NCBI GenBank assembly: GCA_910576385.1
Contig: CAJTIR010000017.1
Location: forward strand, 1 to 64,000
Direction of reading: 5' to 3'
Source of the DNA: Lachnospiraceae bacterium
Lineage (GTDB): Bacteria > Bacillota > Clostridia > Lachnospirales > Lachnospiraceae
DNA: 64,000 bases
The position numbers and the translations under genes are program-made. Below the pieces are notes generated by a model. It saw nothing but the letters and a program-made list of their open reading frames with translations, was not told where the DNA came from and made no database searches. Of the stretch, positions 51,945-59,929 are shown piece after piece. The first letter of the stretch is position 1. Each line of letters begins with the position of its first letter.

Positions 51945-53180
51945 TTAGGCTATGTTTACTACAAATGGGTGTAACGCACACCCTCTATCCCATTTTATTG
52001 GGAATACCTTCTTTATTATCTGATAAGCGCCGTTTAAGTCCGCATTTATTTCTACTTTATTTTCAGCAACAAATAAGCCCCTATGCACTCGTCTTGCTTT
52101 ATTATAATTTGATTTTACAGGTTCTTCATTGTCTATGAAACTTGTACCGCTCGTATAGCTTTCTTCAGTCAGGATCACTGCTATACCTTTTTCTATTGCT
52201 TTGTACTGTATCATTTGAATAAACCTTGCAAAAGGAATTTGAATAAAATGCTGATTTACTCTTTTTGATAATTTAGAGTTTTGTTTCCATTCGCTGTTTT
52301 TACCTATAACAATCGTATTTATGTCAAGCTTTTCGCAATAATCAATTATGATCCTGCTTGCCTTATGCATATAATCATCTATCTTCTGATTGCGTTTTTC
52401 TGTAAGACGATCCATTTTTCGTGAATAGTCTTTACCATTTAAACGCTTGCAAATCTCACGATAATGACTAATCTTTTTATTATAATACTGATTGATAGAT
52501 TTCAGAGGCTTTCCGTTAATAATTATCGCAGATTCTTTCATGTTATTACAAACAGCCGCAAGATTAGCTACTCCAATATCAATGCCTATATAATGTCCAT
52601 TGTTTTCTTTTTGATTCGCAATGCAAATATTATAAACTATTTCTATGACAAGTTTGTTTTTATGTGGAATAATTCTTACCTGCTGAAAAGATACAAAATC
52701 TTTTCGGTTTATAAAATTAGGTTTTATGGTAAATCCTTGAAACACTTTCGGAAACACAATAACATCATTTTTTAATTTGCAATTTTGATTTGTCAGAATT
52801 AGTTGATAAAAGCCGTCTTTTTTTAAGTATTTAGGCATTTTAGGTTTGCCTAAATACTTGCTTTTATTTTTAGACCAATCTTTCATACTCTTAAAAAATG
52901 ACTTCCAGTTCTTATCAAGTAACCGGAGCGTTTGTTGTGCTGTTTGGGCAGTCGACATGAAAGAATAATCAGGATAATCTTTCTCATTTTTCAATAGTTT
53001 GTTGAGTTCGGCATATCTTATCCAATTTCCATTATCAATAAATTTTTGTCTGACAATATAATTCGCATGGTTATATAAATTTTTTGAAAGATTACAAAAA
53101 TTCATAAGCATAGGGAAATACTGATTTGATGATTTCACTATGTGCTTTTCAACACGTTGATTTTTAATCATTATTTTCAT
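51945..53180 (-). CDS. tnpB: TnpB, RNA-guided endonuclease of the IS607 type
   Basis: A 411-residue TnpB. The RuvC-like active site is visible: Asp201 in IGIDIGVANLAAV, Glu297 in IGKNSEWKQ, Asp381 in INADLNGAYQI. The region SYTSGTSFIDNEEP stands where other TnpBs have a CxxC zinc finger; the cysteines are absent here, as in related IS607 proteins. All three catalytic acids are present and the frame is intact, so it may be active. Its start overlaps the tnpA stop by 17 bp. A guide (omega) RNA would be expected from the 3' end of the gene and the following about 100 bases (51,850-52,000). Confidence 0.9.
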   Translation of the reverse strand: MKIMIKNQRVEKHIVKSSNQYFPMLMNFCNLSKNLYNHANYIVRQKFIDNGNWIRYAELNKLLKNEKDYPDYSFMSTAQTAQQTLRLLDKNWKSFFKSMKDWSKNKSKYLGKPKMPKYLKKDGFYQLILTNQNCKLKNDVIVFPKVFQGFTIKPNFINRKDFVSFQQVRIIPHKNKLVIEIVYNICIANQKENNGHYIGIDIGVANLAAVCNNMKESAIIINGKPLKSINQYYNKKISHYREICKRLNGKDYSRKMDRLTEKRNQKIDDYMHKASRIIIDYCEKLDINTIVIGKNSEWKQNSKLSKRVNQHFIQIPFARFIQMIQYKAIEKGIAVILTEESYTSGTSFIDNEEPVKSNYNKARRVHRGLFVAENKVEINADLNGAYQIIKKVFPIKWDRGCALHPFVVNIA

Positions 53181-53613
53181 TTGTCAACACCTCTTTTACC
53201 TTTTGAATTTTTCTTTTGCTGTAAAATTTCATGGAATAACAATGTAACAGACTTACTATTTCTTCAAAAATTTCTTGACGATCAAGTTTTTCTGAACCTA
53301 CTTCACTCATTATCACAATTTCGCAGTTGTATTTTTGAAATAGATGATAGAACAAGTCAAAACCTATTCTTGAAAGTCTGTCTTTATAAGTAATAACAAC
53401 ACGTTCCACTTTATTATCAATAATATCGTCAAGCATTTTGAAAAAGTCATTACGCTTTTCAAAACTTATCCCACTTGCAATATCCGAATAAATTCCTGAA
53501 ATAGTATATCCGTTAGTAAAGCAAAATTGTTTCAAAAGTTCTATTTGATTATTGAGGTCGGGTTTTTGTTTTGATGCAGACACTCTTGCATAAATATATG
53601 TTTTACGTTTCAA
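53164..53613 (-). CDS. tnpA: IS607 serine recombinase TnpA, catalytic part
   Basis: A 149-residue resolvase domain with the catalytic Ser12 in YARVSASKQ and the conserved YKDRLSRIGFDLF. Normal IS607 TnpA is about 200 residues with a MerR-like DNA-binding domain in front. That domain is encoded immediately upstream in another frame (next entry). The TTG start used here overlaps the stop of that frame as TTGA. Either a one-base deletion (AAGGATTG from AAGGGATTG) has split the gene, or both parts are made by coupled translation. Confidence 0.85.
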   Translation of the reverse strand: MKRKTYIYARVSASKQKPDLNNQIELLKQFCFTNGYTISGIYSDIASGISFEKRNDFFKMLDDIIDNKVERVVITYKDRLSRIGFDLFYHLFQKYNCEIVIMSEVGSEKLDRQEIFEEIVSLLHCYSMKFYSKRKIQKVKEVLTNENND

Positions 53614-53762
53614 TCCTTACTTAAAAAAGAATATACGCTTTCAGAGTCATATTCGTATCTGCCATTTGGTAATTTTTCAACTTTAATCAAACCCTCTTTC
53701 ACATACTTAGTCAATGTAGGACGGGTTATTCTTAAAAGTTTCAAAACTTCATTCGCTTTCAT
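53610..53762 (-). CDS. tnpA: IS607 TnpA, N-terminal MerR-like DNA-binding part
   Basis: Fifty codons on the minus strand: MKANEVLKLLRITRPTLTKY, then VKEGLIKVEKLPNGRYEYDS, ending in SVYSFLSKD and TGA. It is the helix-turn-helix module of IS607 transposase. In intact family members the text continues NKGLKRKTYIYARVS in one frame. Here the continuation is in the other frame, overlapping by four bases. Start codon ATG at 53762. Confidence 0.8.
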   Translation of the reverse strand: MKANEVLKLLRITRPTLTKYVKEGLIKVEKLPNGRYEYDSESVYSFLSKD

Positions 53763-53844
53763 TGTATCGCCACCTTATATAATTGTCACATCATATTTTA
53801 TATAAAATGTTAATACTTTTTAATGTTTTTGATATTATTTTATA

Positions 53845-54606
53845 TTATATATATTTTTCATATCTTATTTTCAATCTGCCTTTACGTGTCTCTCCCGAAC
53901 CTTCTAAAAAACGGAACCTTCCCACAGAACGCACAGAAATCAACTCTCCTGGTTTACATTCTATGGAAGATTGTAATGTCTGTCGGTTATTGAGAAACAC
54001 TTTTCCACTTTTGATCCACTGACTTGCCTGAGATCGGGAAATTTTACAAATGCATGCGATAATACTATCCAAACGATTGGAAGTGATAATTCCCTCTGCC
54101 ATTTCTTTTCTAGGTTCAATATGTAGTTCCTGTGGTTCAACAGCTTCCATTTTTACGGTAGTATGGCGGATGCGTGTCAGTTCCTCTGTTAGATAAGAAG
54201 CAATTTTTTCCTGACAAAATAGGTAAATGACTTCTTCATCTAGAAGAATATCTCCCAGCCTAGAACGTTCAATGCCAAGATTCATCAGGCTTCCCAATAC
54301 ATCTCGATGTGTCAGTGTCTCTGCAAATTTTTTGTGAACTGGTGTAATCTTAAGACAAGTAATCGGATAATTCCAAGCATAACAAAGAGCATCAGGTATA
54401 AATGCTATCATCTGACGCTCACTTAACTCATATCCTCCAGAAGATTCAAAAGCAGAATATAATTCACCAATCCCCTGTTTAAAAATATTTAATTCATTTA
54501 AGTTTAAAAACTCACTAAAAATAACTATGTTTTTTTGTTGTGCTTGTCTGGATAAATCAATAAATCGCTTTGCTAATAATGTCTCGTCCTTTGTCATGCC
54601 AATCAT
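53845..54606 (-). CDS. ylmH: YlmH family S4-domain RNA-binding protein
   Basis: A 253-residue YlmH protein, encoded in the division cluster after sepF in Gram-positives. The N-terminal part has GYELSERQMIAFIPD and RDVLGSLMNLGIERSRLGDI; the C-terminal S4 domain is SNRLDSIIACICKISRSQASQ to IKSGKVFLNN. In Bacillus the homolog (RqcP2) acts with the ribosome-rescue factor RqcH. The gene lies nine bases after sepF. Downstream the IS607 element begins. Confidence 0.93.
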   Translation of the reverse strand: MIGMTKDETLLAKRFIDLSRQAQQKNIVIFSEFLNLNELNIFKQGIGELYSAFESSGGYELSERQMIAFIPDALCYAWNYPITCLKITPVHKKFAETLTHRDVLGSLMNLGIERSRLGDILLDEEVIYLFCQEKIASYLTEELTRIRHTTVKMEAVEPQELHIEPRKEMAEGIITSNRLDSIIACICKISRSQASQWIKSGKVFLNNRQTLQSSIECKPGELISVRSVGRFRFLEGSGETRKGRLKIRYEKYI

Positions 54607-54615
54607 TCCTTAAAA

Positions 54616-55119
54616 TTATCTCTGAAGAGGCGATACATCAAACCCCGCATCCATAAGGCTGGCGAAATCTCCAGAAAGATCTACATTTGGTGGTGTGATT
54701 ATAAACATATAATTGGAGATCTTGCGCAAGTTGCCATCAATGGAAAAACAAGATCCAGAGGTAAAATCTATAATACGCTGTGCGATATCTACATCTAGGC
54801 CTTCCACATTTAGCACAACTGGTCTACCCAATAACAATGTCTCTGTAATTTCCTTTGCATCTTCTACTGTATTTGGTTTAATTACACATATTTCCATGCC
54901 TGCCCCCTGCTTTTTTGACGGGCGCATCGGCGTCACCTTGGAGGAAGTCTTCACCGAGCGCAACTTTTTTTCATCATCATCGTCTGAGTCCCTATCTTTG
55001 TGGCTCTTTCTCTTCGGTGCATCATCCTCATATTCATCATAGTAGTCATCATCATAGAAATCGTCATCATCATCTGAATTTAACCGCATAGCATCTAAAA
55101 ATTTATCGAGCATACCCAT
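54616..55119 (-). CDS. sepF: Cell division protein SepF
   Basis: A 167-residue SepF that helps FtsZ filaments bind the membrane. An N-terminal amphipathic helix (MGMLDKFLDAMRL) is followed by an Asp/Glu/Tyr-rich linker (about 15-60), and the conserved core VIKPNTVEDAKEITETLLLG, then RIIDFTSGSCFSIDGNLRKI. The linker is a long acidic run that is typical for Clostridia. It forms an operon with yggS and ylmH. Confidence 0.95.
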   Translation of the reverse strand: MGMLDKFLDAMRLNSDDDDDFYDDDYYDEYEDDAPKRKSHKDRDSDDDDEKKLRSVKTSSKVTPMRPSKKQGAGMEICVIKPNTVEDAKEITETLLLGRPVVLNVEGLDVDIAQRIIDFTSGSCFSIDGNLRKISNYMFIITPPNVDLSGDFASLMDAGFDVSPLQR

Positions 55120-55151
55120 AAACTATCTCCTTGCTTTATCTTGTATTTCAT

Positions 55152-55868
55152 CTATTGAGTATTTGTATATGTTCTCTCGCCAAATATCCCTGTCCCAACC
55201 CGAACCATAGTGGCGCCTTCCTCAATAGCTACCATATAATCTCCAGTCATGCCCATAGAAAGAACGGACATAGTTACATTATCAATGTTTTTATTCATTA
55301 TGTCAACAGATAATTCCCGAATCTGCCGAAAATATTTGCGATTATCTTCTGGATTCGCCACAAAAGGAGCGATTGTCATCAGTCCTTTGATAAAAATATT
55401 TGGCAATTTGGCGATTTCTTCAACCAATTGAAAGACTTCTTCTCTGGATGTACCAAATTTGCTTTCCTCTCCGGCAATGTTCACTTCTATCAAAATATCC
55501 ACATCCACCTGTTTCTTCTGAGCTTGATTGCTAATTTCGTTTGCAAGCCGCAGAGAATCTACAGAATGAATCAATGCTACTTTATCTATAATATATTTTA
55601 CCTTGTTTCTCTGTAGATGTCCAATCATGTGCCAGCGTATATCAGAGGGGAGATTTGGATATTTATCCATAATCTCCTGTACCTTATTTTCCCCAAAATT
55701 CCGGCTTCCAGCCTCATACGCTTCCTGAAGCATGGGCAGCGGTTTGGTTTTGCTGACCGCTATCAGCGTCACATCCTCTGGATTTCTGCCTGATTTTTTA
55801 CATGCATTTTTAATATTTTCAAGCACTTGGTTTATATTAGCGCCTACTGTTGTCTTATCTTCTTCCAT
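55152..55868 (-). CDS. PLP homeostasis protein (YggS/PLPBP family)
   Basis: A 238-residue alanine-racemase-fold protein binding pyridoxal phosphate through Lys in LIAVSKTKP. Other blocks: GSRNFGENKVQEIMDKY, WHMIGHLQRNKVKYI and SVLSMGMTGDYMVAIEEGAT. It keeps PLP pools and amino acid balance. In Gram-positives it precedes sepF, as here. Confidence 0.95.
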   Translation of the reverse strand: MEEDKTTVGANINQVLENIKNACKKSGRNPEDVTLIAVSKTKPLPMLQEAYEAGSRNFGENKVQEIMDKYPNLPSDIRWHMIGHLQRNKVKYIIDKVALIHSVDSLRLANEISNQAQKKQVDVDILIEVNIAGEESKFGTSREEVFQLVEEIAKLPNIFIKGLMTIAPFVANPEDNRKYFRQIRELSVDIMNKNIDNVTMSVLSMGMTGDYMVAIEEGATMVRVGTGIFGERTYTNTQ

Positions 55869-55883
55869 AACTTATCTCTCCTC

Positions 55884-57269
55884 CTATCGTATAATCTGAT
55901 TTTCTTGTGTTGTCGATGCATCCAATACGATATGATCATACAGGGAAATCCCATAGCTTGTCCCTGTATTAACAATAGTATATTCCTCATTTTGGAACAG
56001 TATCTCTACCTTTCGAAAAATACTATATCCATGATTGGCCATATAAACACCTTGTAGAGAGATGATCTCATCCAAAGGATAAATATCCTTGGAATCTGTT
56101 TTTAAAACCATGTCTCCCTCTCTCAACACATTGCCAGCAATATAATATTTGTCGATGGTCTCTTCAACTACCGTTACAGGTGCAAATTCTGTGATAGTCT
56201 CACCATCTTCATTTTTGTAACGACGCATAACGCCATTGGAGTTATTGTTTCCTCCCTTTGTGAGAAATTCTTTGGGTATCACAAAAAAATTCTTTTCTGT
56301 CAGGGCAGTATTGGGAATCTTTAAACCGTTGATATCAGATACTAGAAGCTCCACTTCCAGATAGCGGTCTGCAGCAAAACGTACAACAGAATTTTGAAAA
56401 TTCAATGTCAGATAGAGCCCTCCTTCTTGTTCCACAATTTCAGAAGCTCCCCATGCGGTAGAATTATCTTTTTTGAATTTTACTTTAATATTGGATTCCT
56501 TTTTTAGTTCTGAGGCGAGTTGTTCATTCTCAATGGGAATTATTAAATCCCAAATCTCATTGGTAATTAGCTTAAATGCTGGTTCTCCAGCGTTTACTTG
56601 TTCTTTCGCCATTAGATTTTGCTTCACATGCGCAGATTGATCAAAGATATCTTTGGTAAAGTTTTCAATCGTTACTTCTTCCAATCCATCTGTATTATAA
56701 ACTACAATTCCTGGTTCTTCTGCCTGGCAGGTATAAAGACCGCTGTGGCTGCCCTGTTCATTCTCCAAACTAGTGAGAGTACTTTCATTGATAGCTTCCA
56801 TGAGACCTGCCTGCATATCATACTGAAAACTATATACTTGATAAAATGTTTCATCAGAATATTCAAGTACATAATTGGCTGCTGTTTTTTCTAGTTTTTG
56901 ATAAGAATCCTTCTCAGAAAACAATTTACCATCATTTTGGGCACGAATTTGCTTATAAAAATCACCAGTCTCATCTATCGAATACACATAACTGCCGACT
57001 CCTAGTTTGGAAGCATCTTTGTTGTAATAATTGATATAACCAGATTTTTCGGCAGTAAATACTTTTTCATCTCGTAGGATAACACCGGTAAAGGTGTGAT
57101 TCTGAGTGATAGTTCCCTGAGATACTTCGTATACAGCAATTTGTTTTGTAGTAAAATATAAAAATATGTTATATACCATATAAATAAAAATAATTAAAAA
57201 TATAATAATCCCTATATTGAGATATGATGTTTTATGAAATTTGACAACTTTTTTATTTTTTTTAGCCAT
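55884..57269 (-). CDS. HlyD-like membrane protein of the division cluster
   Basis: A 461-residue protein with one N-terminal membrane helix (NIGIIIFLIIFIYMVYNIFL) and a large outside domain with the biotinyl-lipoyl-like start TGVILRDEKVFTAEKSGYIN, typical of HlyD/membrane-fusion folds. This family (HlyD_D23-like) is regularly upstream of yggS-sepF in Lachnospiraceae and may link the envelope to division. No efflux ABC or outer-membrane partner is present. An AAAA-rich N-terminus (MAKKNKKVVKFHKT) is cytoplasmic. Confidence 0.82.
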   Translation of the reverse strand: MAKKNKKVVKFHKTSYLNIGIIIFLIIFIYMVYNIFLYFTTKQIAVYEVSQGTITQNHTFTGVILRDEKVFTAEKSGYINYYNKDASKLGVGSYVYSIDETGDFYKQIRAQNDGKLFSEKDSYQKLEKTAANYVLEYSDETFYQVYSFQYDMQAGLMEAINESTLTSLENEQGSHSGLYTCQAEEPGIVVYNTDGLEEVTIENFTKDIFDQSAHVKQNLMAKEQVNAGEPAFKLITNEIWDLIIPIENEQLASELKKESNIKVKFKKDNSTAWGASEIVEQEGGLYLTLNFQNSVVRFAADRYLEVELLVSDINGLKIPNTALTEKNFFVIPKEFLTKGGNNNSNGVMRRYKNEDGETITEFAPVTVVEETIDKYYIAGNVLREGDMVLKTDSKDIYPLDEIISLQGVYMANHGYSIFRKVEILFQNEEYTIVNTGTSYGISLYDHIVLDASTTQENQIIR

Positions 57270-57662
57270 AAAATTATAAGTCCTGCTTCTAATAAATTTC
57301 CCAAGATATTATTGGTAACTATTAAACTCCATGAAAATAGGAAGAAAGCTCCTCCAAATTTATTTGGTAACTATTAAAAACCCTATAAAAATAAATATTT
57401 GAACTTTCAAATTTATGAAAAAGGGATGAAAATTTATTTCCGTCAGTGGTTATCGCCTCAGACACAGGGAAAAACTTTGGCGTAGGTGATTGACAGCTTC
57501 TCTGGCATATCTGTGGCTTGCGGTTCTGAATAGTTATTTTATATAAAAAAATCTAAATTTTCATTTTACTATTACTATTATTCTATCATTACTCCCACGA
57601 ATTTCCAACATAAATTTTTTTGGTTGGGCAATAATAAATTTATGTAAAAGGAGGAAATGCAT
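57270..57662. other. Intergenic gap with repeats
   Basis: About 390 bases between divergent HlyD-like and DUF378 genes. It contains two direct repeats TTGGTAACTATTAAA (57312-57326 and 57364-57378) and copy B of the structured element (57423-57541). The rest is AT-rich. Confidence 0.65.
57423..57541. repeat. Structured intergenic element, copy B
   Basis: Similar in order and content to 41404-41512, with GGGATGAA, TATTTCC, GCCTCAGACACAG, GGCGTAGG, GACAGCTT and TCTGTGGC. CACAG and CTGTG can pair across the middle. It ends in the tail CTGAATAGTTATTTTA shared with fragments at 33294, 50664 and 51856. Confidence 0.55.
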
Positions 57663-57875
57663 ATGAATACCAAAGGTTTAGACTATACGTTACTGACACT
57701 TGTAATCATTGGTGCAGTCAACTGGGGCTTAGTGGGATTATTCCGTTTTGACCTGGTATCCTTTTTATTTGGCGATATGAGCTGGCTTAGCCGGATTGTT
57801 TATGGGATTGTAGGAATTGGCGGTCTGTATCTGTGTAGCGTATTTGGACGAATTCGTTCTATGAATGAAGCTTAA
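57663..57875 (+). CDS. DUF378 family small membrane protein
   Basis: About 70 residues with two membrane helices: LDYTLLTLVIIGAVNWGLVG and LSRIVYGIVGIGGLYLCSVF. The block IIGAVNWGLVGLF is diagnostic for DUF378, unknown in function. ATGs lie at 57657 and 57663; the AGGAGG at 57649-57654 is 8 nt from the second, which is preferred. A strong terminator follows. Confidence 0.9.
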   Translation: MNTKGLDYTLLTLVIIGAVNWGLVGLFRFDLVSFLFGDMSWLSRIVYGIVGIGGLYLCSVFGRIRSMNEA

Positions 57876-57935
57876 GAACAAAAGTGTGTTTCATAACGCA
57901 ACTGTTGTTCCAGCGCGGTGTGCGCATCAGAAAAG

Positions 57936-57975
57936 AAGGGGTTATCGATTTCAGTTCCGATAACCCCTTTGTCTT
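57936..57975 (+). terminator. Terminator of the DUF378 gene
   Basis: A perfect 12-bp stem AAGGGGTTATCG / CGATAACCCCTT with a 10-nt loop, then TTGTCTT. It also separates the convergent P-loop gene. Confidence 0.88.
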
Positions 57976-57994
57976 ATGTAACAATATCAATCAC

Positions 57995-58414
57995 TTATAA
58001 TGACACAATAAACTTACCCTTTGTACACTCAGGCAAATCACGCTCATTTCTGGAAATACTGAGCACAAAATTAACATGGAATTTATTGCTGATCTCCTCC
58101 AACTTGGTGATTACATGAGTAATCTCTTCATCTTTCATCACTGCGATGGTAAGGAAACTGTCTAAATACATCTCTTCCAGATCGTGATCCTGAGAAAGAA
58201 TCCCACATAAAAATCCTAAAAACTCATCACAATTGGAAATCAGATAATCTGAAACATTGATTAAACGGACTTTATTACTCAGTTCATACATATGCTTCTG
58301 GTTCTTATCCAGATACACGATATTACCGGTAGCAGATTTTACCGATTCATTTACCCTATCCAGCAAATGCTTTGTCTTCCCTTTTCCCTTTTCACCAGCT
58401 ATAATTTGTATCAT
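57995..58414 (-). CDS. P-loop protein of unknown function
   Basis: A 139-residue protein with a Walker A motif GEKGKGKT at residues 7-14, followed by KHLLDRVNESVKSATGNIVY. The pattern LIDxxx/VYLDKNQKHMYEL and the terminal NFVLSISRNERDLPECTKG recur in small Lachnospiraceae proteins annotated as ATP-binding or twitching-motility-like. No membrane segment. No clear Walker B Asp-Glu pair was identified. It stands alone between DUF378 and the carboxypeptidase; the role is unknown. Confidence 0.7.
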   Translation of the reverse strand: MIQIIAGEKGKGKTKHLLDRVNESVKSATGNIVYLDKNQKHMYELSNKVRLINVSDYLISNCDEFLGFLCGILSQDHDLEEMYLDSFLTIAVMKDEEITHVITKLEEISNKFHVNFVLSISRNERDLPECTKGKFIVSL

Positions 58415-58556
58415 GACAATCTCCTCCTAGTCTCAACTGTATTTGTATAAAATAGATAATTTATGCTCATTATCCATGTGCTTCTTTATCTAAATTGTAA
58501 ATAACAGTTCGTTTTCATATGGTAATTATAGTACATATTTACAGAAAATTCAACTG

Positions 58557-59549
58557 CTATTTTGAAATTTCTTCTAACAACTCTGTCATCTCTTTATAAA
58601 GGTTATCACGACTGTCTGATTTGTAGACGATAGAGATCCACGGATCTCCCTGTGCGTTTTTACTGTATAATACCAGACAATATCCAGCGTCTCCAGTGGT
58701 TCCAGTTTTCCCCCCGACCACTTGAATTTCGTCAGGTGCTTTGGCTTCACCATTGATAAATTTATTGGAATTTCTCCAATTTTTAGTGACTTCTTGTCCA
58801 TCGGAATTCGTAAATATTCCGGTATGGCTTTCTGAATTGATAATACTTACAAATTGTTCATTTTGTATGGCCTCTTGAAAAATCAGGTACATATCGTATA
58901 CTGTGGTATAATGGTTTTCATTGTGCAGACCGTGAGGATTGACAAAATGAGAGTTGGAAGCTCCTAATGCCAACGCTTCCTGATTCATAAGCTCTGCAAA
59001 AGCCTCTGTGCTCCCAGAAATCATATCTGCAATCACGTTTGCTGCATCATTCCCACTACACAACATTAATCCATACAATAATTGCTCCAAACTAACCGTG
59101 TCTCCCACAGACAACTCGCAGATGGTAGAACCTTGTTCTAGCTGAAGCTCCTCTTCCGTCACAGTGGCTGTGGCAGAAAGATCACCATGCTTTAATGCCA
59201 CATATGCTGTTAAAATCTTAGTCGTACTGGCTGGATAGACACGCTGAAAGATATTTTTACCGAATTTCATTTCACAATCTTTCAGATTAAATAATCCCGC
59301 CGCTTCGGAAAGGGCATCTGAGACATTTTCGCTTAATTGGTTATCTGTTCCAGTGACACACAAATCCTTGGCGAAAAAAGAATTGCTCTCCTCATTGGTA
59401 GCTGCAGAATTTAAACCATATGCCTTGGCGCTTTCATACACGTCATATGCATTTTCTATGGTTAGTTCCTGTCCACAGCCTGTAAAAACGGTCAGGGACA
59501 GGGCGAACGCTGCAATAATTGCACGTCTTTTCTTATCTATACATTTCAC
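58557..59549 (-). CDS. D-alanyl-D-alanine carboxypeptidase, lipoprotein form
   Basis: A 330-residue S11 peptidase that trims pentapeptides of peptidoglycan. The active-site motifs are Ser108-x-x-Lys111 (STTK), Ser165-Gly-Asn (SGN) and KTG in GGKTGTTG. The N-terminus has a lipobox (TVFTGC, Cys25), so it is lipid-anchored, unlike the secreted DacF/DacA with C-terminal amphipathic anchors; it also lacks the usual C-terminal PBP5-like domain. The start overlaps mgsA by 17 bp, so it belongs to the min-rodA-mgsA operon. Confidence 0.92.
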   Translation of the reverse strand: MKCIDKKRRAIIAAFALSLTVFTGCGQELTIENAYDVYESAKAYGLNSAATNEESNSFFAKDLCVTGTDNQLSENVSDALSEAAGLFNLKDCEMKFGKNIFQRVYPASTTKILTAYVALKHGDLSATATVTEEELQLEQGSTICELSVGDTVSLEQLLYGLMLCSGNDAANVIADMISGSTEAFAELMNQEALALGASNSHFVNPHGLHNENHYTTVYDMYLIFQEAIQNEQFVSIINSESHTGIFTNSDGQEVTKNWRNSNKFINGEAKAPDEIQVVGGKTGTTGDAGYCLVLYSKNAQGDPWISIVYKSDSRDNLYKEMTELLEEISK

Positions 59550-59928
59550 GCCACTCTAAATCTCCTCTATCTAATGATTTAATCAGCAACTCTGCTGTTG
59601 CAAGATTGGTCGCCAGTGGAATATTGTATTTATCACATAAATGTACTACATTATTTACATCTGGCTCATGAGATTTCGGGGTTACAGGATCTCTCAGAAA
59701 AATTACCAAATCCATTTCATTATGCTCGATCTGTGCCCCAAGCTGCTGAGCACCGCCCAGATGTCCGGCAAGATATTTGTGAATCGAAAGGTTTGTTACC
59801 TCCTCAATCAGCCTTCCAGTTGTCCCAGTTGCATACAAATCATTTTTGCAGAAAATTCCCCGATAAGCGATACAAAAATTCTGCATAAGTTTTTTCTTGG
59901 AATCGTGAGCGATCAGTCCAATGTTCAC
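59533..59928 (-). CDS. mgsA: Methylglyoxal synthase
   Basis: A 131-residue enzyme turning dihydroxyacetone phosphate to methylglyoxal and phosphate, a bypass used when sugar phosphates pile up. Visible are NIGLIAHDSKK, TGTTGRLIEE and LIFLRDPVTPKSHEPDV with catalytic Asp and His. It lies one base after rodA, a gene pairing that is common in Clostridia although the metabolic link to the cell wall is unclear. Confidence 0.95.
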   Translation of the reverse strand: MNIGLIAHDSKKKLMQNFCIAYRGIFCKNDLYATGTTGRLIEEVTNLSIHKYLAGHLGGAQQLGAQIEHNEMDLVIFLRDPVTPKSHEPDVNNVVHLCDKYNIPLATNLATAELLIKSLDRGDLEWREMYR

Positions 59929-59929
59929 G

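Larger units (their letters stand above)
51945..53762 (-). mobile_element. IS607-type insertion sequence (tnpA split, tnpB intact)
   Basis: A 1.8-kb unit with a serine recombinase tnpA in two overlapping frames and a tnpB, both on the minus strand. Elements of this family have no terminal inverted repeats and no target duplications, so the exact ends cannot be read; they probably extend some tens of bases beyond both genes. It is inserted between ylmH and aroB, splitting the usual sepF-ylmH-lspA neighbourhood. Confidence 0.85.
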
